The notes: a model not told the origin generated them from the sequence alone. A stretch of DNA of 64,000 bases from Erythroxylum novogranatense (GCA_029891385.1 CM057224.1:31141005-31205004); one strand, 5' to 3'. Positions 1 through 12,542 are shown, counted from the stretch's first letter. Numbers and translations: made by a program.

Positions 1-632
1 TAGGCCTACATAAAAGAAGGATAAATGAATGTGTTTGCTTGAAATTGCTCCATCAACCGAAAGCTCTCTCCATTTTTACTCTCGCCATCGAATTTCCCCT
101 TCTTTCCCATCAAAGTGTTACCTTCCTCTAACTTTGAGATTTTTCCTTGCCTTGCAACTTAAATCTTCTATCCATGAGAAGCATGTATGGTGGTAGAAGT
201 GAGTAGTGAAGGTGTTAAGTGAGCATAAAGAGAGAATTGAAGGTTGGAAACTTAAGAAGGTAAGTGTTCTAGTTAAGCTTTAAATGAAGTGTTAATGATG
301 TTTTAGTTAAATGCCATGGTAGTTAGAAGCATCTAATGGGAATTGTGGTGTTATTATTAAGCTTATTGATGCATTACTTTGATGAGAAGTATAGTGTAAA
401 TTGATGGGTATAAATGTATGGTGTGTTAGGATAATGAATGGTTACGGTTGAATTTGGTTTGATTTTGATTGAATTTTGATGATTAATTTTGCATGGAAAG
501 GTAAGAGGTAGGTGCTGCCAACTTCTGGTAGATATTCCTAGTGAATGTATGAATGTTGTAGGGATTGATTTTGTGTCCAATGGAGATGCTTATGACAGTA
601 GAATTTGAATTGGCATGATAAGAAGTGAAGTT
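1..632 (+). mobile_element. LTR X', left part (Tekay-like Ty3 family, broken by element B)
   Basis: This is the left visible piece of an LTR that resumes at 31552. The join is shown by the GGGAA target duplication around element B at 633-637 and 31552-31556. The right piece aligns in order with the LTRs of element X: the same leader words, the same donor-like and acceptor-like sites, and the same ending in GCTACA. By that comparison, position 1 lies roughly 0.5 kb inside the LTR, so its start is outside the window. No coding region is visible. The ORFs crossing it are short and on the wrong strand. Confidence 0.75.
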
Positions 633-637
633 GGGAA

Positions 638-937
638 TGTTAAGTCAAAATGACTTTACTTAAATATGATTTTAATGTATAACAAAAAAGAGATCAAATA
701 GAAAGAAAAACAAAATAGACGAAGTCGGAACCGCATCAATTGAACATACGAGCAAGTTGAAATAATGAAGTCGAGACATAGATCAATTCGATACCTGAGG
801 CGAAGTTGAAATAACTTAAGACGCACACAAACGAATTAAGTCAACACAGACGAAATTGAAACAGTTAAAGTCAACACAGACGAAGCAGACGCAGACGCAA
901 ATACAAAAGCAGACACAGACGCAGACGCAAATACAAA
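638..937 (+). repeat. B 5' LTR, first part
   Basis: This matches the 3' LTR from 30587 onward (shared AAGTCAAAATGACTTTAC near the start). It is cut at 937 by element C, whose target duplication ACAAA lies at 933-937 and 22291-22295. The last 60 bases are a minisatellite of AGACGCAGACGCAAATAC-type units. This copy keeps the canonical TG terminus, whereas the 3' copy reads TT. Confidence 0.9.
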
Positions 938-2689
938 TGTTGGGACCCGATCTAGAGACCGGCGCGCCAACCCGAAAACAGAAGACGGAACGAATCACAA
1001 AGAGGCGGAACGAATAAACGATTGATCACAAAGCGAAACAAATCATTAACGAATCGAAAGCCAACTTGGAAGCGAAGCATACAAACAAAGTCAAGTCGAA
1101 TTGGCTCGGAGACAAACCAAACAAATGATCACGAATCACAAATCGAATTGAAGCATTCGAACTGAAACACAAGTACCAACATCCGCGAACAAAATCTTAG
1201 AAATCACTGTCGCGTTGGAAACCTTAAGACATTCTAAATCCGGTATAAATTTTTTTCTTTTTCTTTTCTATCTTTCTTAACCAAACTCAATCCAAAATAC
1301 ATTCACATACAATCACACTATCCATGTGCAATACCATAACTCAATAGCCTTATCCAAATCTCAAACCATAATACCTTATCATACTCATAATCATATACAC
1401 ATCCCATACATAACTTAAAGCAATACATAACTCCAGAAATCCATACACCTTATACTCACTATATACACAATTTCATAAATCACATATGTCCTGGAATGAC
1501 TACTCTTCATACACTCGTGGCAATTCAGGCCATATACAATATCAACACCAAAATCCAAAGTACACTATGCACAACAAATTTTGAATTTCTCAACACTATC
1601 TTACTTAACAACAATACAATATAAACACATGCAAATAGAAATCTTCATTTTCTTTCACCCGATCTTCTCATCACCTGTGGATGGGAATGAAGGGGGGTGA
1701 GCTTATAGCTCGTGGGTAACAGTTTATAACAAATATATAAGCAAAATCCTTGAAATTCTTTTTCTTCCCTGGTCTTAGAAAACATTTCTTTGAAATCCGT
1801 AAAGCACATTTTCAAAAGTTTCTTTTCCATGCTATAGCCAAAATCTCCATTTGCAAAACATATGATTTTTAGGCTTTCAGCCATAAACCCATAAGTTTAT
1901 AAAACATGAATGCATCAACTTGACAATTCATAGATGCAATGGTAATGACATAAGCAATGCACAACAACACATGGCTCGAGAGTTCCGTAAACACAACGGA
2001 TAAATCGAAGTTTATACCGTAAACTATCCGAGTCCTATTTCTCAGGATCTCGTGGCCTCAAGCGGGCAGCCGGGAGAAGGCTATAATTTTCCATACGTCG
2101 ACGTGCATGTGACTATCCATCCGTAACTCTCTCGCCCACACAAAAGCATATAAGCAGTGCTCAACATCATTTATCAAAATGATATGCTTCCATTTTCTTT
2201 TCTTCTTTCCATTCAAATCAAAATGCCATGGCACACTCCAATGGCATAACATTATCGCATCAATAAACATATTCAATCTCAATTCAACAATGTAATCACG
2301 TATGGATCAACATCAGAACAATGAATGCAAGTGATTTCTTTAAGACATAAATCAACGTATGCAGGTTCATAAAGCAAATTATTCAATTTTAATTTTATTT
2401 ATAAATCTTGTATTTTCTTAAAAACATTCCGAAAATATTTTCATAACTTATCAAATTCGTCGAAAATAACGAATTTAACAATTTACGCAATTTCTTAAAT
2501 CCAAATCACGGAAATAAATTTCAAAATCTTTCTTCATTTCTCAATTCATTTTAAAACTCGTAACCCTTTTTCAAAAATATTCGTGAACAATAAAATTCAA
2601 TACTTTCTCAAATTTTTAATCAATCTCCCAAATCATTTGAAGACAAGAAATTGGGCCTTTGTGTCATTTTTCGAAATTTCAGAAATTTT

Positions 2690-3215
2690 CTTAATTTATC
2701 AAACATTTAAAACTTGTATAAATTCTTAAAACAGTTTCTAAAACCATTTCAAACGCCATTCGAAAATCGTACTTTTCAACATTTAAATGAACCTTATTTT
2801 CTAAACAATTTCAAATGCATTTCGGAAATCACACTTTGTCAAACATTTTTATAAACAAGTTTGAAAATCGTAAACTTCTCAAACACTTTTATAAACAATG
2901 TCGGAAATCGTAATTTTTCAAATACTTTTTTTTATAAACATTAGACATTCAGAAATCGAAATCTTCCAACCACTTTTATAAACAACATTTTCTAACTAAT
3001 TTCAAAAGTATTCGAAAATCATAAATTTTCAAACATTTGCATAAACCATTTTCTAGACAATTTCAAAGCATTTTTAGGAATCAAAACTTTCAAATATTTC
3101 CATAAAAAATATTTTCCATACACTTCCGAATTTATGCGGAAATCACAAGTTTCCAAACTTTTACATAAAACCATATTTTATAAAAGATCTTAAAACTAAT
3201 CGGATATCATAATTT
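2690..3215. repeat. Degenerate ~60-bp minisatellite in C left LTR
   Basis: The consensus resembles ACAATTTCAAA-CATTTCGAAAATC followed by TTTTCAAACATTTTTATAA. About eight or nine imperfect copies run head to tail, with CG-containing cores in each unit. The equivalent block in the right LTR is 8540-9040. Confidence 0.6.
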
Positions 3216-4066
3216 TTCAAACCTTTATCATCTTCAAGCTCAATATCATTTATTGAATGCTCTTTCTTTCGAATATACGAAATGCCATGGAATCTTTCGA
3301 GGCATTACACAAATGTATTTTGCAATTCATCAAAAGCTCATGTATGGAATCAATGATGATTTTTCAAATCATTCACACAATGATACAACACTTATAATGC
3401 AATTGAAATCAGAAAATCCCTTTATTTAAAGAAAGTAGTAGTGGCTTATAAATTCTATTATAAACAGGTACCCACCTCAAATCGATGCTAGAAATTTATC
3501 CTTAGCTTCAATTTGACCATTTCTTCTTTTATTCTCCCAATTGAAATTTCCCTACACCAATGTCACACCAATTCGACCTCATAAATAACATAATCCTCAA
3601 AATTGAACTTAGAAAACACTAATTTCACATATAATCAAGCTATCTAAATCACCAATTTCTAAAAACCCCAATTCATAAAATTGGGCATAACCCTAATTAA
3701 TTTCCATCCAAAATTAAATCCATAATACTAAGCAATCACCAAAATCGACTCCACAATACACAAACCCATATCATTTTCCATGATTCTAAACCAACAATCT
3801 TCCAAAATTCACAAATCAAAATTTCGGGTCTTACCTCATCCTTCGCAAATTTTCAGATTTCTTAGCTTATGTTGGAGCTCTCGTCATCCTCCACGTTTTT
3901 CCTCCATGAAGAAATATCAAAATCACACTTAAAATCCAGCAAAAATCGTGACCTAGCTTCTTCTTCTTCTCCCATCCGAAACACTCTTCTTCTCTCTTCT
4001 CTCTTTTTCTCTTCTTTCTTTTCTGTTCAAGTGTCGTGCCTCACTTCATAAAAATAACAGCCCAAT

Positions 4067-4077
4067 CCTTTTTATAG
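4067..4077 (-). promoter_or_regulatory. TATA-like box of C left LTR
   Basis: The minus strand reads CTATAAAAAGG. The same sequence lies in the right LTR at 9875-9885. A purine-rich stretch follows downstream in element sense. It is the best TATA candidate in this LTR, about 2.15 kb from the LTR start. Confidence 0.5.
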
Positions 4078-4573
4078 TGCCATGTCATTTAATGAATGGG
4101 GAATGACCCATAAGCCCCTCCATTAAAGCCTATAAACTTAACCCTTTAAGTAAACTTCTAAAATTGCCCCTTCATTGGTCTTTAAAATTGACATTTTGTC
4201 TGATTATTTCGATCAGGTAAATGAAGTCATTTGATAAAACTTTCTTCTAAAGAAATGTTCCTCTATGTCTTACGAATCCATCGCTTCAAGAATCGGATCG
4301 ATCGGAGCTCTATAGCTCAAGATATCTCCAAAATACTGAAGTCTGTTCTTCATACCCGAGGCTGAACACTACCCCTAACTTCCGACCCATATTTGGAAGT
4401 CTTGGAGGCTACATTGTCGATCGGCTCCTTCATAACATTTGTAACCTCATGTCTCCAGTTTAATTTCCAGAAAGAATCAGATCGATCGGATGTCGGACGA
4501 AGAAGTTATGCTCAAAAGAGTGAAGGGAGGTCAGAGCTCGGCCAAAAAAATCAAAGCTCGGCCAGAACGAAGA

Positions 4574-5045
4574 TCGGTCGGCCATCAGAGGTCGGTCGGC
4601 CAACAGAGGTCGGTCGGCCATCAGAGGTCGGTCGGCCAACAGAGGTCGGCTCAACCATCAGAGGTCGGTCGGCCAACAGAGGTCGGCTCGGCCAGAACAG
4701 AGATCGGTCGGCAATCAGAGGTCGGTCGGCCAACAGAGGTCGGCTCGGCCATCAGAGGTCGGTTGGCCAATAGAGGTCGGCTCGGCCATCAGAGGTCGGT
4801 CGGTCAACAGAGGTCGGTCGGCCATCAGAGGTCGGTCGGCCAACAGAGGTCGGCTCGGCCATCAGAGGTCGGTCGGCCAACAGAGGTCGGCTCGGCCAGA
4901 ACAGAGATCGGTCGGCCAACAGAGGTCGGTCGGCCAACAGAGGTCGGCTTGGCCAGCAGAGGTCGGCTCGGCCATCAGAGGTCGGTCGGCCAACAGAGGT
5001 CGGCTCGGCCATCAGAGGTCGGTCGGCCAACAGAGATCGGTCGGC
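4574..5045. repeat. GGTCGG tandem array, C left LTR
   Basis: Two related units alternate, GGTCGGTCGGCCAACAGA (18 bp) and GGTCGGCTCGGCCATCAGA (19 bp), with variants that carry GCCAGAACAGAGATC. The array stays open in several frames on both strands, producing ORFs that spell SVGQQR and RPTSDG repeats; I regard these as by-products. The right LTR copy is about 146 bp shorter. Solo LTR S of the same family has no such array. Confidence 0.9.
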
Positions 5046-6225
5046 ACCCAATCCGACCTTCAAACTTCAAACCCTCATAACTTTTCACTCCGAGCTCCAA
5101 ATTAGACACGGTTTGTTTCGTTGGAAAGATAAAAGACAGATCTACAATTTTCAAGAAGGACTCACAAGCAAGATCGGACTCTAAAGGGATCAAAAGTTTA
5201 CACAAAGATGACTGATCGATAATTTCTCAACAGTGCAAAAACTTGCAAACATCATAACTTTTGATCCAAAACTCCAAATTTGACAAACTTGGTGTCTATG
5301 GAAAGGTAAAAGAACCCTATATAACTTTCATGAAGGCCTTAAGAATCAAATCAACCTCTAAATGGGTCAAAAACTCCACACAAAGCTGACTGGTCGGTCA
5401 GCTTCACACTAAACAGCATAAGAACTTCTAAAAATCATAACTTTCTACTCCCTTGTCCAATATTTTTCGTGCTTTATATCAATGGAAAAATAAAAACATA
5501 ATCTACCACTTTCATTAAGACCACTTTGACTAAATCCATCTAAATCAATACAGATTTGCCATTGAAGTCTCTAAACACCATTCCAACACATAAACTTCCC
5601 ATATCAACACATCAACTTCACATATTCACCCAATACCACAAACTCTTCAACTAATTCATATCAAACACCATTCAACTCCCCAATAAACTATTCCAAGGCT
5701 ATTTTCCCACATCAAACTCTACACCAAATGATATGCGCATACACATTTCTCTTTCACAAAAGTCATACATAATCTTACTCTTAATAGCATTTTTCAAATC
5801 AAGTAAAATACACTTAACTTTCAAAGATCATAACTTTCAATCCCGATATCGAAAAATAGCATACTTTATGGCTACGAAAAGCTCTCAACATAATCTACAA
5901 ATTTTATGTAGATCATTTTCTCAAAATCTGCCTAAATCAAAAGTCAACTCTTTACTTCAAAGGTCAAATTTCTTAATTCTCCAAAATATAACACTTTCAC
6001 CAATCATTTCTTGCTTTTCAACTCCCATTTCAATCAACTAATTCATTTTAACTTTCATAACTCATACAACTCTACTCAAATTTCAAATTCATCAAAACCA
6101 ATCACTTCATTTCTCATCAATCTCCTTTAAGTACAATAACATCTATAACACAATACCTATACAAACACACTCATTTAATTCCATTTTAATATTCCTAATT
6201 TCCATCGAAAGTTCGGGGTCTAACA

Positions 6226-6240
6226 ATTCTCCCCCTCTTA
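6226..6240 (-). other. C polypurine tract
   Basis: Read on the minus strand, an AGAGGGGGAGAAT tract abuts the LTR start TGTTAGACC, which is the expected place for plus-strand priming. Confidence 0.75.
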
Positions 6241-6763
6241 TAAGAATTTCGCCCTCGAAATTCCTACTAAGACATTATCAAGTAACACAATCTCTTAACC
6301 AATTTCTTCCAAAGATCATAGTCAATCTTTTTTCTAATCTAATGCTCCGATCATACATATTCTCAATCTCTTCACAATCTCTCAATTCTTGAGTCACATA
6401 GCACCCATACCATATCAATACATATATTCCTATCATCAAGCTCATCTTTCAAATATTCTGTTATTGCATCTCCTATATATTCGTAGTCAAATCATCCAAA
6501 CTCATTATGAATTTCTAATCTTAAGTTCCATACACACAATCTTAAAATCAATCATACTCTTAACACTTAAATCAAATAGTCACTGTAATTCCTCGAATAA
6601 TTCATGAACACTTATTCACATCAGTATCACCCTCTCACTAATTCAGTCATACTTCTTGTCATCAAAAGCAAACGATCACTTAGCACTTTCTCACAATCTC
6701 AATCTTATCCTTACAAACTCTTATCGATTTCTTACTCATACACATACGCCAAGTAAGATCATA

Positions 6764-6780
6764 TTCTTGGGCTCGATACC
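6764..6780 (-). other. C primer-binding-site-like sequence
   Basis: On the minus strand, GGTATCGAGCCCAAGAA follows five bases after the LTR end. Element X has the same word at the same place (39976-39992). It resembles the common TGGTATCAGAGC initiator-Met PBS with one base missing. The priming tRNA cannot be settled by eye. Confidence 0.6.
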
Positions 6781-8539
6781 TGAAATGTTGGGACCCGATC
6801 CGAGACCGCGCCCAACCCGAAAAATGTAAGACGGAACGAATCACAAAGAGGTGGAGCGAATAAGCGATTGATCACAAAGCGAAACAAATCATTAACGAAT
6901 CGAAAGCCAACTTGGGCGAAGCATACAAACAAAGTCAAGTCGAATTGGCTCGGAGACAAACCAAACAAATGATCATGAATCACAAATCAATTGAAGCATT
7001 GAATGAAACACAATACCGACATCCGCGAACAAAATCTTAGAAATCACATCGTCGTTGGAAACCTTAAGACATTCTAAATCGGTATAAATTTTTTCTTTTC
7101 TTTTCTTTCTTTCTTAACCAAACTCAATCAAAATACATTCACATACAATCGCACTATCCATGTGCAATACCATAACTCAATAGCCTTATCCAAATCTCAA
7201 ACCACAATACCTTATCATACTCATAATCATATACACATCCCATACATAACTTAAAGCAATACATAACTCGTAAATCCATACACCTTATACTCACTATATA
7301 CACAATTTCATAAATCACATATGTCTGGAATGACTACTCTTCATACACTCGTGGCAATTCAGGCCATATACAATATCAACACCAAAATCCAAAGTACACT
7401 ATGCACAACAAATTTTGAATTTCTCAACACTATCTTACTTAACAACAATACAATATAAACACATGCAAATAGAAATCTTCATTTTCTTTCACCCGATCTT
7501 CTCATCACCTGTGGATGGGAATGAAGGGGGGTGAGCTTATAGCTCGTGGGTAACAGTTTATAACAAATATATAAGCAAAATCCTTGAAATTCTTTTTCTT
7601 CTACGGTCTTAGAAAACATTTCTTTGAAATCCGTAAAGCACATTTTCAAAAGGTTCTTTTCTTCTTTGTAGCTAAAATCTCCATTTGCAAAACATATGAT
7701 TTTTAGGCTTTCACCATAAACCCATAAGTTTATAAAGCATGAATGCATCAACTTGACAATTCATAGATGCAATGGTAATGACATAAGCAATGCACAACAA
7801 CACATGCTCGAGAGTTCAGTAAACACAACGGATAAACCAAGTTTATACCAGTAAACTATCCGAGTCCTATTTCTCAGGATCTCGTGGCCTCAAGCGGGCA
7901 GCCGGGAGAAGGCTATAATTTTCCATACGTCGACGTGCACGTGACTATCCATCCGTAACTCTCTCGCCCACACAAAAGCATATAAGCAATGCTCAACATC
8001 ATTTATCAAAATAATATGCTTCCATTTTCTTTTCTTCTTTCCATTCAAATCAAAATGCCATGGCACACTCCAATGGCATAACATTATCGCATCAATAAAC
8101 ATATTCAATCTCAATTCAACAATGTAATCACGTATGGATCAACATCAGAACAATGAATGCAAGTGATTTCTTTAAGACATAAATCAACGTATGCAGGTTC
8201 ATAAAGCAAATTATTCAATTTTAATTTTATTTATAAATCTTGTATTTTCTTAAAAACATTCCGAAAACATTTTCATAACTTATCAAATTAAATGAAAATA
8301 ACGAATTTAACAATTTACGTAATTTCTTAAATCCAAATCACTAAATAAATTTCAAAATCTTTCTTCATTTCTCAATTCATTTTAAAACTCGTAACCCTTT
8401 TTCAAAATATTAAGAACAATAAAATTCAATACTTTCTCAATTTTTCAATCAATCTCCCAAATCATTTGAAGACAAGAAATTGGGCCTTTGTGTCATTTTG
8501 AAACTTCAGAATTTTTTAATTTATCAAACATTTAAAACT

Positions 8540-9040
8540 TGTATAAATTCTTAAAGCAGTTTCTAAAACCATTTCAAACGCCATTCAAAATCGTACTTTT
8601 CAACATTTAAATGAACCTTATTTTCTAAACAATTTCAAATGCATTTGAAATCACACTTTGTCAAACATTTTATAAACAAGTTTGGAAATCGTAAACTTCT
8701 CAAACACTTTTATAAACAATGTAAAATCATAATTTTCAAATACTTTTTTATAAACATTAGACATTCGAAATCGAAATCTTCCAACCACTTTTATAAACAA
8801 CATTTTCTAACTAATTTCAAAAGTATTCAAATCATAAATTTTCAAACATTTGCATAAACCATTTTCTAGACAATTTCAAAGCATTTTTAGGAATCAAAAC
8901 TTTCAAATATTTCCGTAAACAATATTTTCCATACACTTTCAATTTATCACGAAATCACAAGTTTTCAAACTTTTACATAAAACCATATTTTATAAAAGAT
9001 CTTAAAACTAATCGAAATCATAATTTTCAAACCTTTATCA
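8540..9040. repeat. Degenerate ~60-bp minisatellite in C right LTR
   Basis: This is the counterpart of 2690-3215, with the same unit order. Many unit cores have lost the CG dinucleotide relative to the left copy. Confidence 0.55.
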
Positions 9041-9874
9041 TCTTGACTCAATATCATTTATTGAATGCTCTTTCTTTCGAATATCTGAAATGCCATGGAA
9101 TCTTTCGAGGCATTACACAAATGTATTTTGCAATTCATCAAAAGCTCATGTATGGAATCAATGATGATTTTTCAAATCATTCACACAATGATGCAACACT
9201 TATAATGCAATTGAAATCAGAAAATCCCTTTATTTAAAGAAAGTAGTAGTGGCTTATAAATTCTATTATAAACAGGTACCCACCTCAAATCGATGCTAGA
9301 AATTTATCCTTAGCTTCAATTTGACCATTTCTTCTTTTATTCTCCCGATTGAAATTTCCCTACACCAATGTCACACCAATTCGACCTCATAAATAACATA
9401 ATCCTCAAAATTGAACTTAGAAAACACTAATTTCACATATAATCAAGCTATCTAAATCACCAATTTCTAAAAACCCATATTCATAAAATTGGGCATAACC
9501 CTAATTAATTTCCATCCAAAATTAAATCCATAATACTAAGCAATCACCAAAATCGACTCCACAATACACAAACCCATATCATTTTCCATGATTCTAAACC
9601 AACAATCTTCCAAAATTCACAAATCAAAATTTCGGGTCTTACCTCATCCTTCGCAAATTTTCAGATTTCTTAGCTCATGTTGGAGCTCTCGTCATCCTCC
9701 ACGTTTTTCCTCCATGAAGAAATATCAAAATCACACTTAAAATCCAGCAAAAATCGTGACCTAGCTTCTTCTTCTTCTCCCATCCGAAACACTCTTCTTC
9801 TCTCTTCTCTCTTTTTCTCTTCTTTCTTTTCTGTTCAAGTGTCGTGCCTCACTTCATAAAAATAACAGCCCAAT

Positions 9875-9885
9875 CCTTTTTATAG
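9875..9885 (-). promoter_or_regulatory. TATA-like box of C right LTR
   Basis: The minus strand reads CTATAAAAAGG, identical to the left LTR copy. It lies just upstream, in element sense, of the same purine-rich leader. Confidence 0.5.
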
Positions 9886-9934
9886 TGCCATGTCATTTAA
9901 TGAATGGGGAATGACCCATAAGCCCCTCCATTAA

Positions 9935-12522
9935 TGTAGTGCCCCCTCACCGTAGGGTACACACCGGGACGCCCGTAGGTCGTTCCGACGTATATCCCAC
10001 GGCAAGGAAGTGCTACGATCACAAACGATCACTAAACACTCGCATGGCATCAATATAAATAAACCGCATAATGAAATTCATTGAAATTTAAAACCACAAT
10101 CATAATCTTTCATTTCCTAAAATTAGTCCAGAATATAGACCAGTCTATCAGTCCCCTACAAGCTAAATACAACTGTCCAAAAAGGGAAACTGATACAAAC
10201 GTCTATACTAGGTCATCCCAAAAAAATCAACTCAAAAATCACCCCAATGACCGACTGTGATCCATCGCCGCACGATCACGAACTCTCAAAGAAGAAGAAC
10301 TATCTCGGGAGCTAAGGTCCCATCGACGCCGTCTGAAAAATATATTGCAATGTTGGGTGAGTTTGCGAACTCGATGAGAAACCATCATCGATGGTTCACC
10401 CAACTCATGCATATACACAATATATCTCATAAATATATTTTAGCACAATTTATAACACTATACACAATTTACTCAATTAAAAACACTGTAAACACTTTAC
10501 ACATGTATACTACATCACAGTTCACACATATCGCTTCACAATTTACACTATCGCATACTCAGACATATCGCTTCATATTTGTCACATATAACACACTCTC
10601 AACTTCATTGCACACTCGGATGCATATGAATGCAATTTCTCTTTTATAGCCTTTGTAGTATCGAAGCGTTAACACTGTCCCGATACGGGCACTTATCACG
10701 TTGATCACATTTTTCGGCAAGTAGGAGAGCCCTCTGGGTATACACTACTGCCCACTCACTTTAGGAATAGGAGAGCCCTCTGGGTATGCACTATTTCCTT
10801 TTTCATTGGCCCACTGATATCGAGCTTATAGCTCTGATCACTAATTGCTCCAGTCACAACTGTTTAGATTACCGCTTATAATCATGCTAAGCATGCACTA
10901 ACACTTGTACAGTCACTAGCACTTATATATATGTGTGTATCACTCCACTCGCTTATCACAAGTATTCACATTTGCACAATCACTATCACATATTTATCTC
11001 ATTTAGTTCACTCATTTCACATTCGCATCACTCACTTTATCGAATCTCAAAGCACTACTCTAATTCACATTTACACTAAACATGCACTTGCACTAACATA
11101 GCCACTAACACATGTATATCACTTTATTCGCTACCTCAAAGAATACTCAGTCATAACTCTTTACACTATTTCACAACAAATCAAGGTTCATCTCAATAGG
11201 AGGTCTACACTAAAAGTTATACCATAAAAACCAATCTAAATCATCACAATTTCACTTCCTGCCATGACGACATCCATCGCCACGCCAAGAAAACCTTTTT
11301 TTCACATCTTCGCGCGACATCTACGCTACCACACGTCATGGCGTCTAAAACCTCCGTTAAATCAGCGGCGTCCATGAACCACACGTCGCGGCGTCTAATT
11401 CATTCAGCTCGTCGCGACATCAATTAAACATTTAATTGATTAAATCATGACGTCTTGATCGATCGTCTTCTCCGAATACCTCTTTCCGCCATTAATACTC
11501 TCAACACTCAACATTTACTCCCTCAACTACTCAAACAACTCATTCAAACATAATAAATGCCAGAAATGAACATAAAAGCAACATTAAACACATAATCACT
11601 TACCAAATCACGAAATCAGCGGGAACCCTAAATCGCAAACGTCAAAAGCTCCAAGCTTCAATCTTTCACTGAATCACTCTCAAACTCAGCCATCTTCTTC
11701 TCCTGCACTTCTAACAACTCTTTACTCACACTCGAGAGGAAGCAAGACAAATTTCTCAGAAAAGAAATCACAATCGCTCGATTTATAGGAAGAAAAGAAG
11801 GAGAAATGGATTTTTTTCCCCAAATCAAACCTAACACAAATATATATAGGGTTCAACTTAAACTTAAAGATCACAGTCCTCAAATTCCTTCAATCTCAGT
11901 CTCTAAACTCCACTGGCTCATCACGAAAATTCTTAAACTCATAGCTCTAAATTTTCAAGCTATTTACCACTCACTTTCGGACCCGGAATCGAAATTCTCA
12001 GTCCCTAGGCCATTCTTCGGTCCTAAACACAAATCTCTAAAAATTCTGGAAAAATTCTCATAATTTCTCAAAATTATAAAACACTCATTTCTATACTCAA
12101 ATCTCAATTCTCAATTCCACAACTTCACTTTCCACACTAAGTAACTATACAATCTAATTATTCTTAATTCTCGATCAAATCACGATACAACTAATCCCTC
12201 TCTTCAATTCACATTATTCATCAATTCTCAATAACTCAGTAAATTCTCACTCAACTCTAACACAACTATTACACTCTAATTTCCCTTAATCCACTTTAAT
12301 TTAAATCTAACTCATTTATCTCAACACTCACAAATCAACTCATAAACACAGATAATTGTTGGAACAATCATGAATGCATGCCACTGTATATGCATGTGCA
12401 ATCTACACACTCATCACTGATGCAAGCAAGGTCACTATATGTGCAATTCAATCATGAATGCACTCACTGCTCACTTCATCCAAATTACCGATATGCTCTC
12501 ACATCGGTAACAGGATGTTACA
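9935..12522 (-). repeat. D 3' LTR (left), 2588 bp, with internal deletion
   Basis: This pairs with 17182-20340 but lacks about 580 bp that the other copy holds between 18409 and 18995. The break falls at a TTCACA word present once here (11170-11175) and twice in the intact copy (18409-18414, 18995-19000), a deletion between short direct repeats. The lost part contains the conserved donor-like site. A TATA-like TATATATA is at 11840-11848, a CG-rich block at 11260-11470, the dyad element at 10354-10402, and the acceptor-like TTTTTCAG ends near 10333. Confidence 0.92.
11260..11470. repeat. CG-rich palindrome block, D 3' LTR
   Basis: A run of ACGTCGCGGCGTC and CTCGTCGCGACATC words stands out in AT-rich surroundings. 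It corresponds to 19080-19275 in the other LTR, where the CGTCGCGACG palindrome is exact at 19235-19244. Many differences between the two copies lie in these CG words. Confidence 0.7.
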
Positions 12523-12538
12523 ATTCTCCCCTCCTTAT
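12523..12538 (-). other. D polypurine tract
   Basis: The minus strand reads ATAAGGAGGGGAGAAT directly before the LTR start TGTAACATCC. The end of the integrase/chromodomain reading frame lies just upstream of it. Confidence 0.85.
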
Positions 12539-12542
12539 AAAA

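Larger units (their letters stand above)
938..6225 (-). repeat. C left LTR (3' LTR in element sense), 5288 bp
   Basis: This pairs along its length with 6786-9934 plus 20346-22290. In minus sense it holds, in order: a terminus TGTTAGACCCC, a GGTCGG tandem array (4574-5045), a TATA-like CTATAAAAAGG (4067-4077), a purine-rich leader (3955-4020), a donor-like GAG/GTGGGTACC near 3470, a degenerate minisatellite (2690-3215) and an acceptor-like CATCCACAG near 1672. Short ORFs found in both LTR copies (for example 2058-2282 and 7890-8114, 74 codons) fall inside the possible intron and have no family resemblance I recognise. Confidence 0.9.
6226..6785 (-). mobile_element. C interior: 560 bp without coding capacity
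   Basis: This is all that separates the two C LTRs. Next to the left LTR the minus strand reads AGAGGGGGAGAAT, a polypurine tract, preceded by AATTTCGAGGGCGAAATTC, a word typical of the 3' end of Ty3 polyproteins. Next to the right LTR lies the PBS. The middle is AT-rich and shows no gag, protease, RT or integrase motif in any frame. Confidence 0.85.
6786..9934 (-). repeat. C right LTR, part 1
   Basis: It begins TGTTGGGACCCGATC and aligns with 938 onward. It is interrupted after ATTAA (9930-9934) by element D and resumes at 20346. Differences from the left LTR are often one- to three-base gaps at CG-containing words, for example CATTTCGGAAATC against CATTTGAAATC. Confidence 0.9.

Noticed and set aside
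816..998. Cys/Val-rich minus ORF as a small secreted peptide
   Set aside because: It is a reading of the GCAGAC minisatellite running across the B/C junction, so it cannot be an ancestral gene.
2058..2282. 74-codon minus ORF, conserved at 7890-8114, as a small gene
   Set aside because: It is conserved only because the two places are LTR copies of one element. It lies in the possible intron and shows no recognisable domain.
3869..4051. 60-codon Ser-rich plus-strand ORF, repeated at 9677-9859
   Set aside because: It is the antisense of the purine-rich leader of C. The Ser/Leu content simply reflects CT-rich DNA.
4490..5080. A 196-codon repetitive ORF (and opposite-strand ORFs) over the GGTCGG array as a protein gene
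   Set aside because: The array is open in several frames on both strands because its units lack stops. Unit number differs between the two LTRs, and there is no family resemblance.
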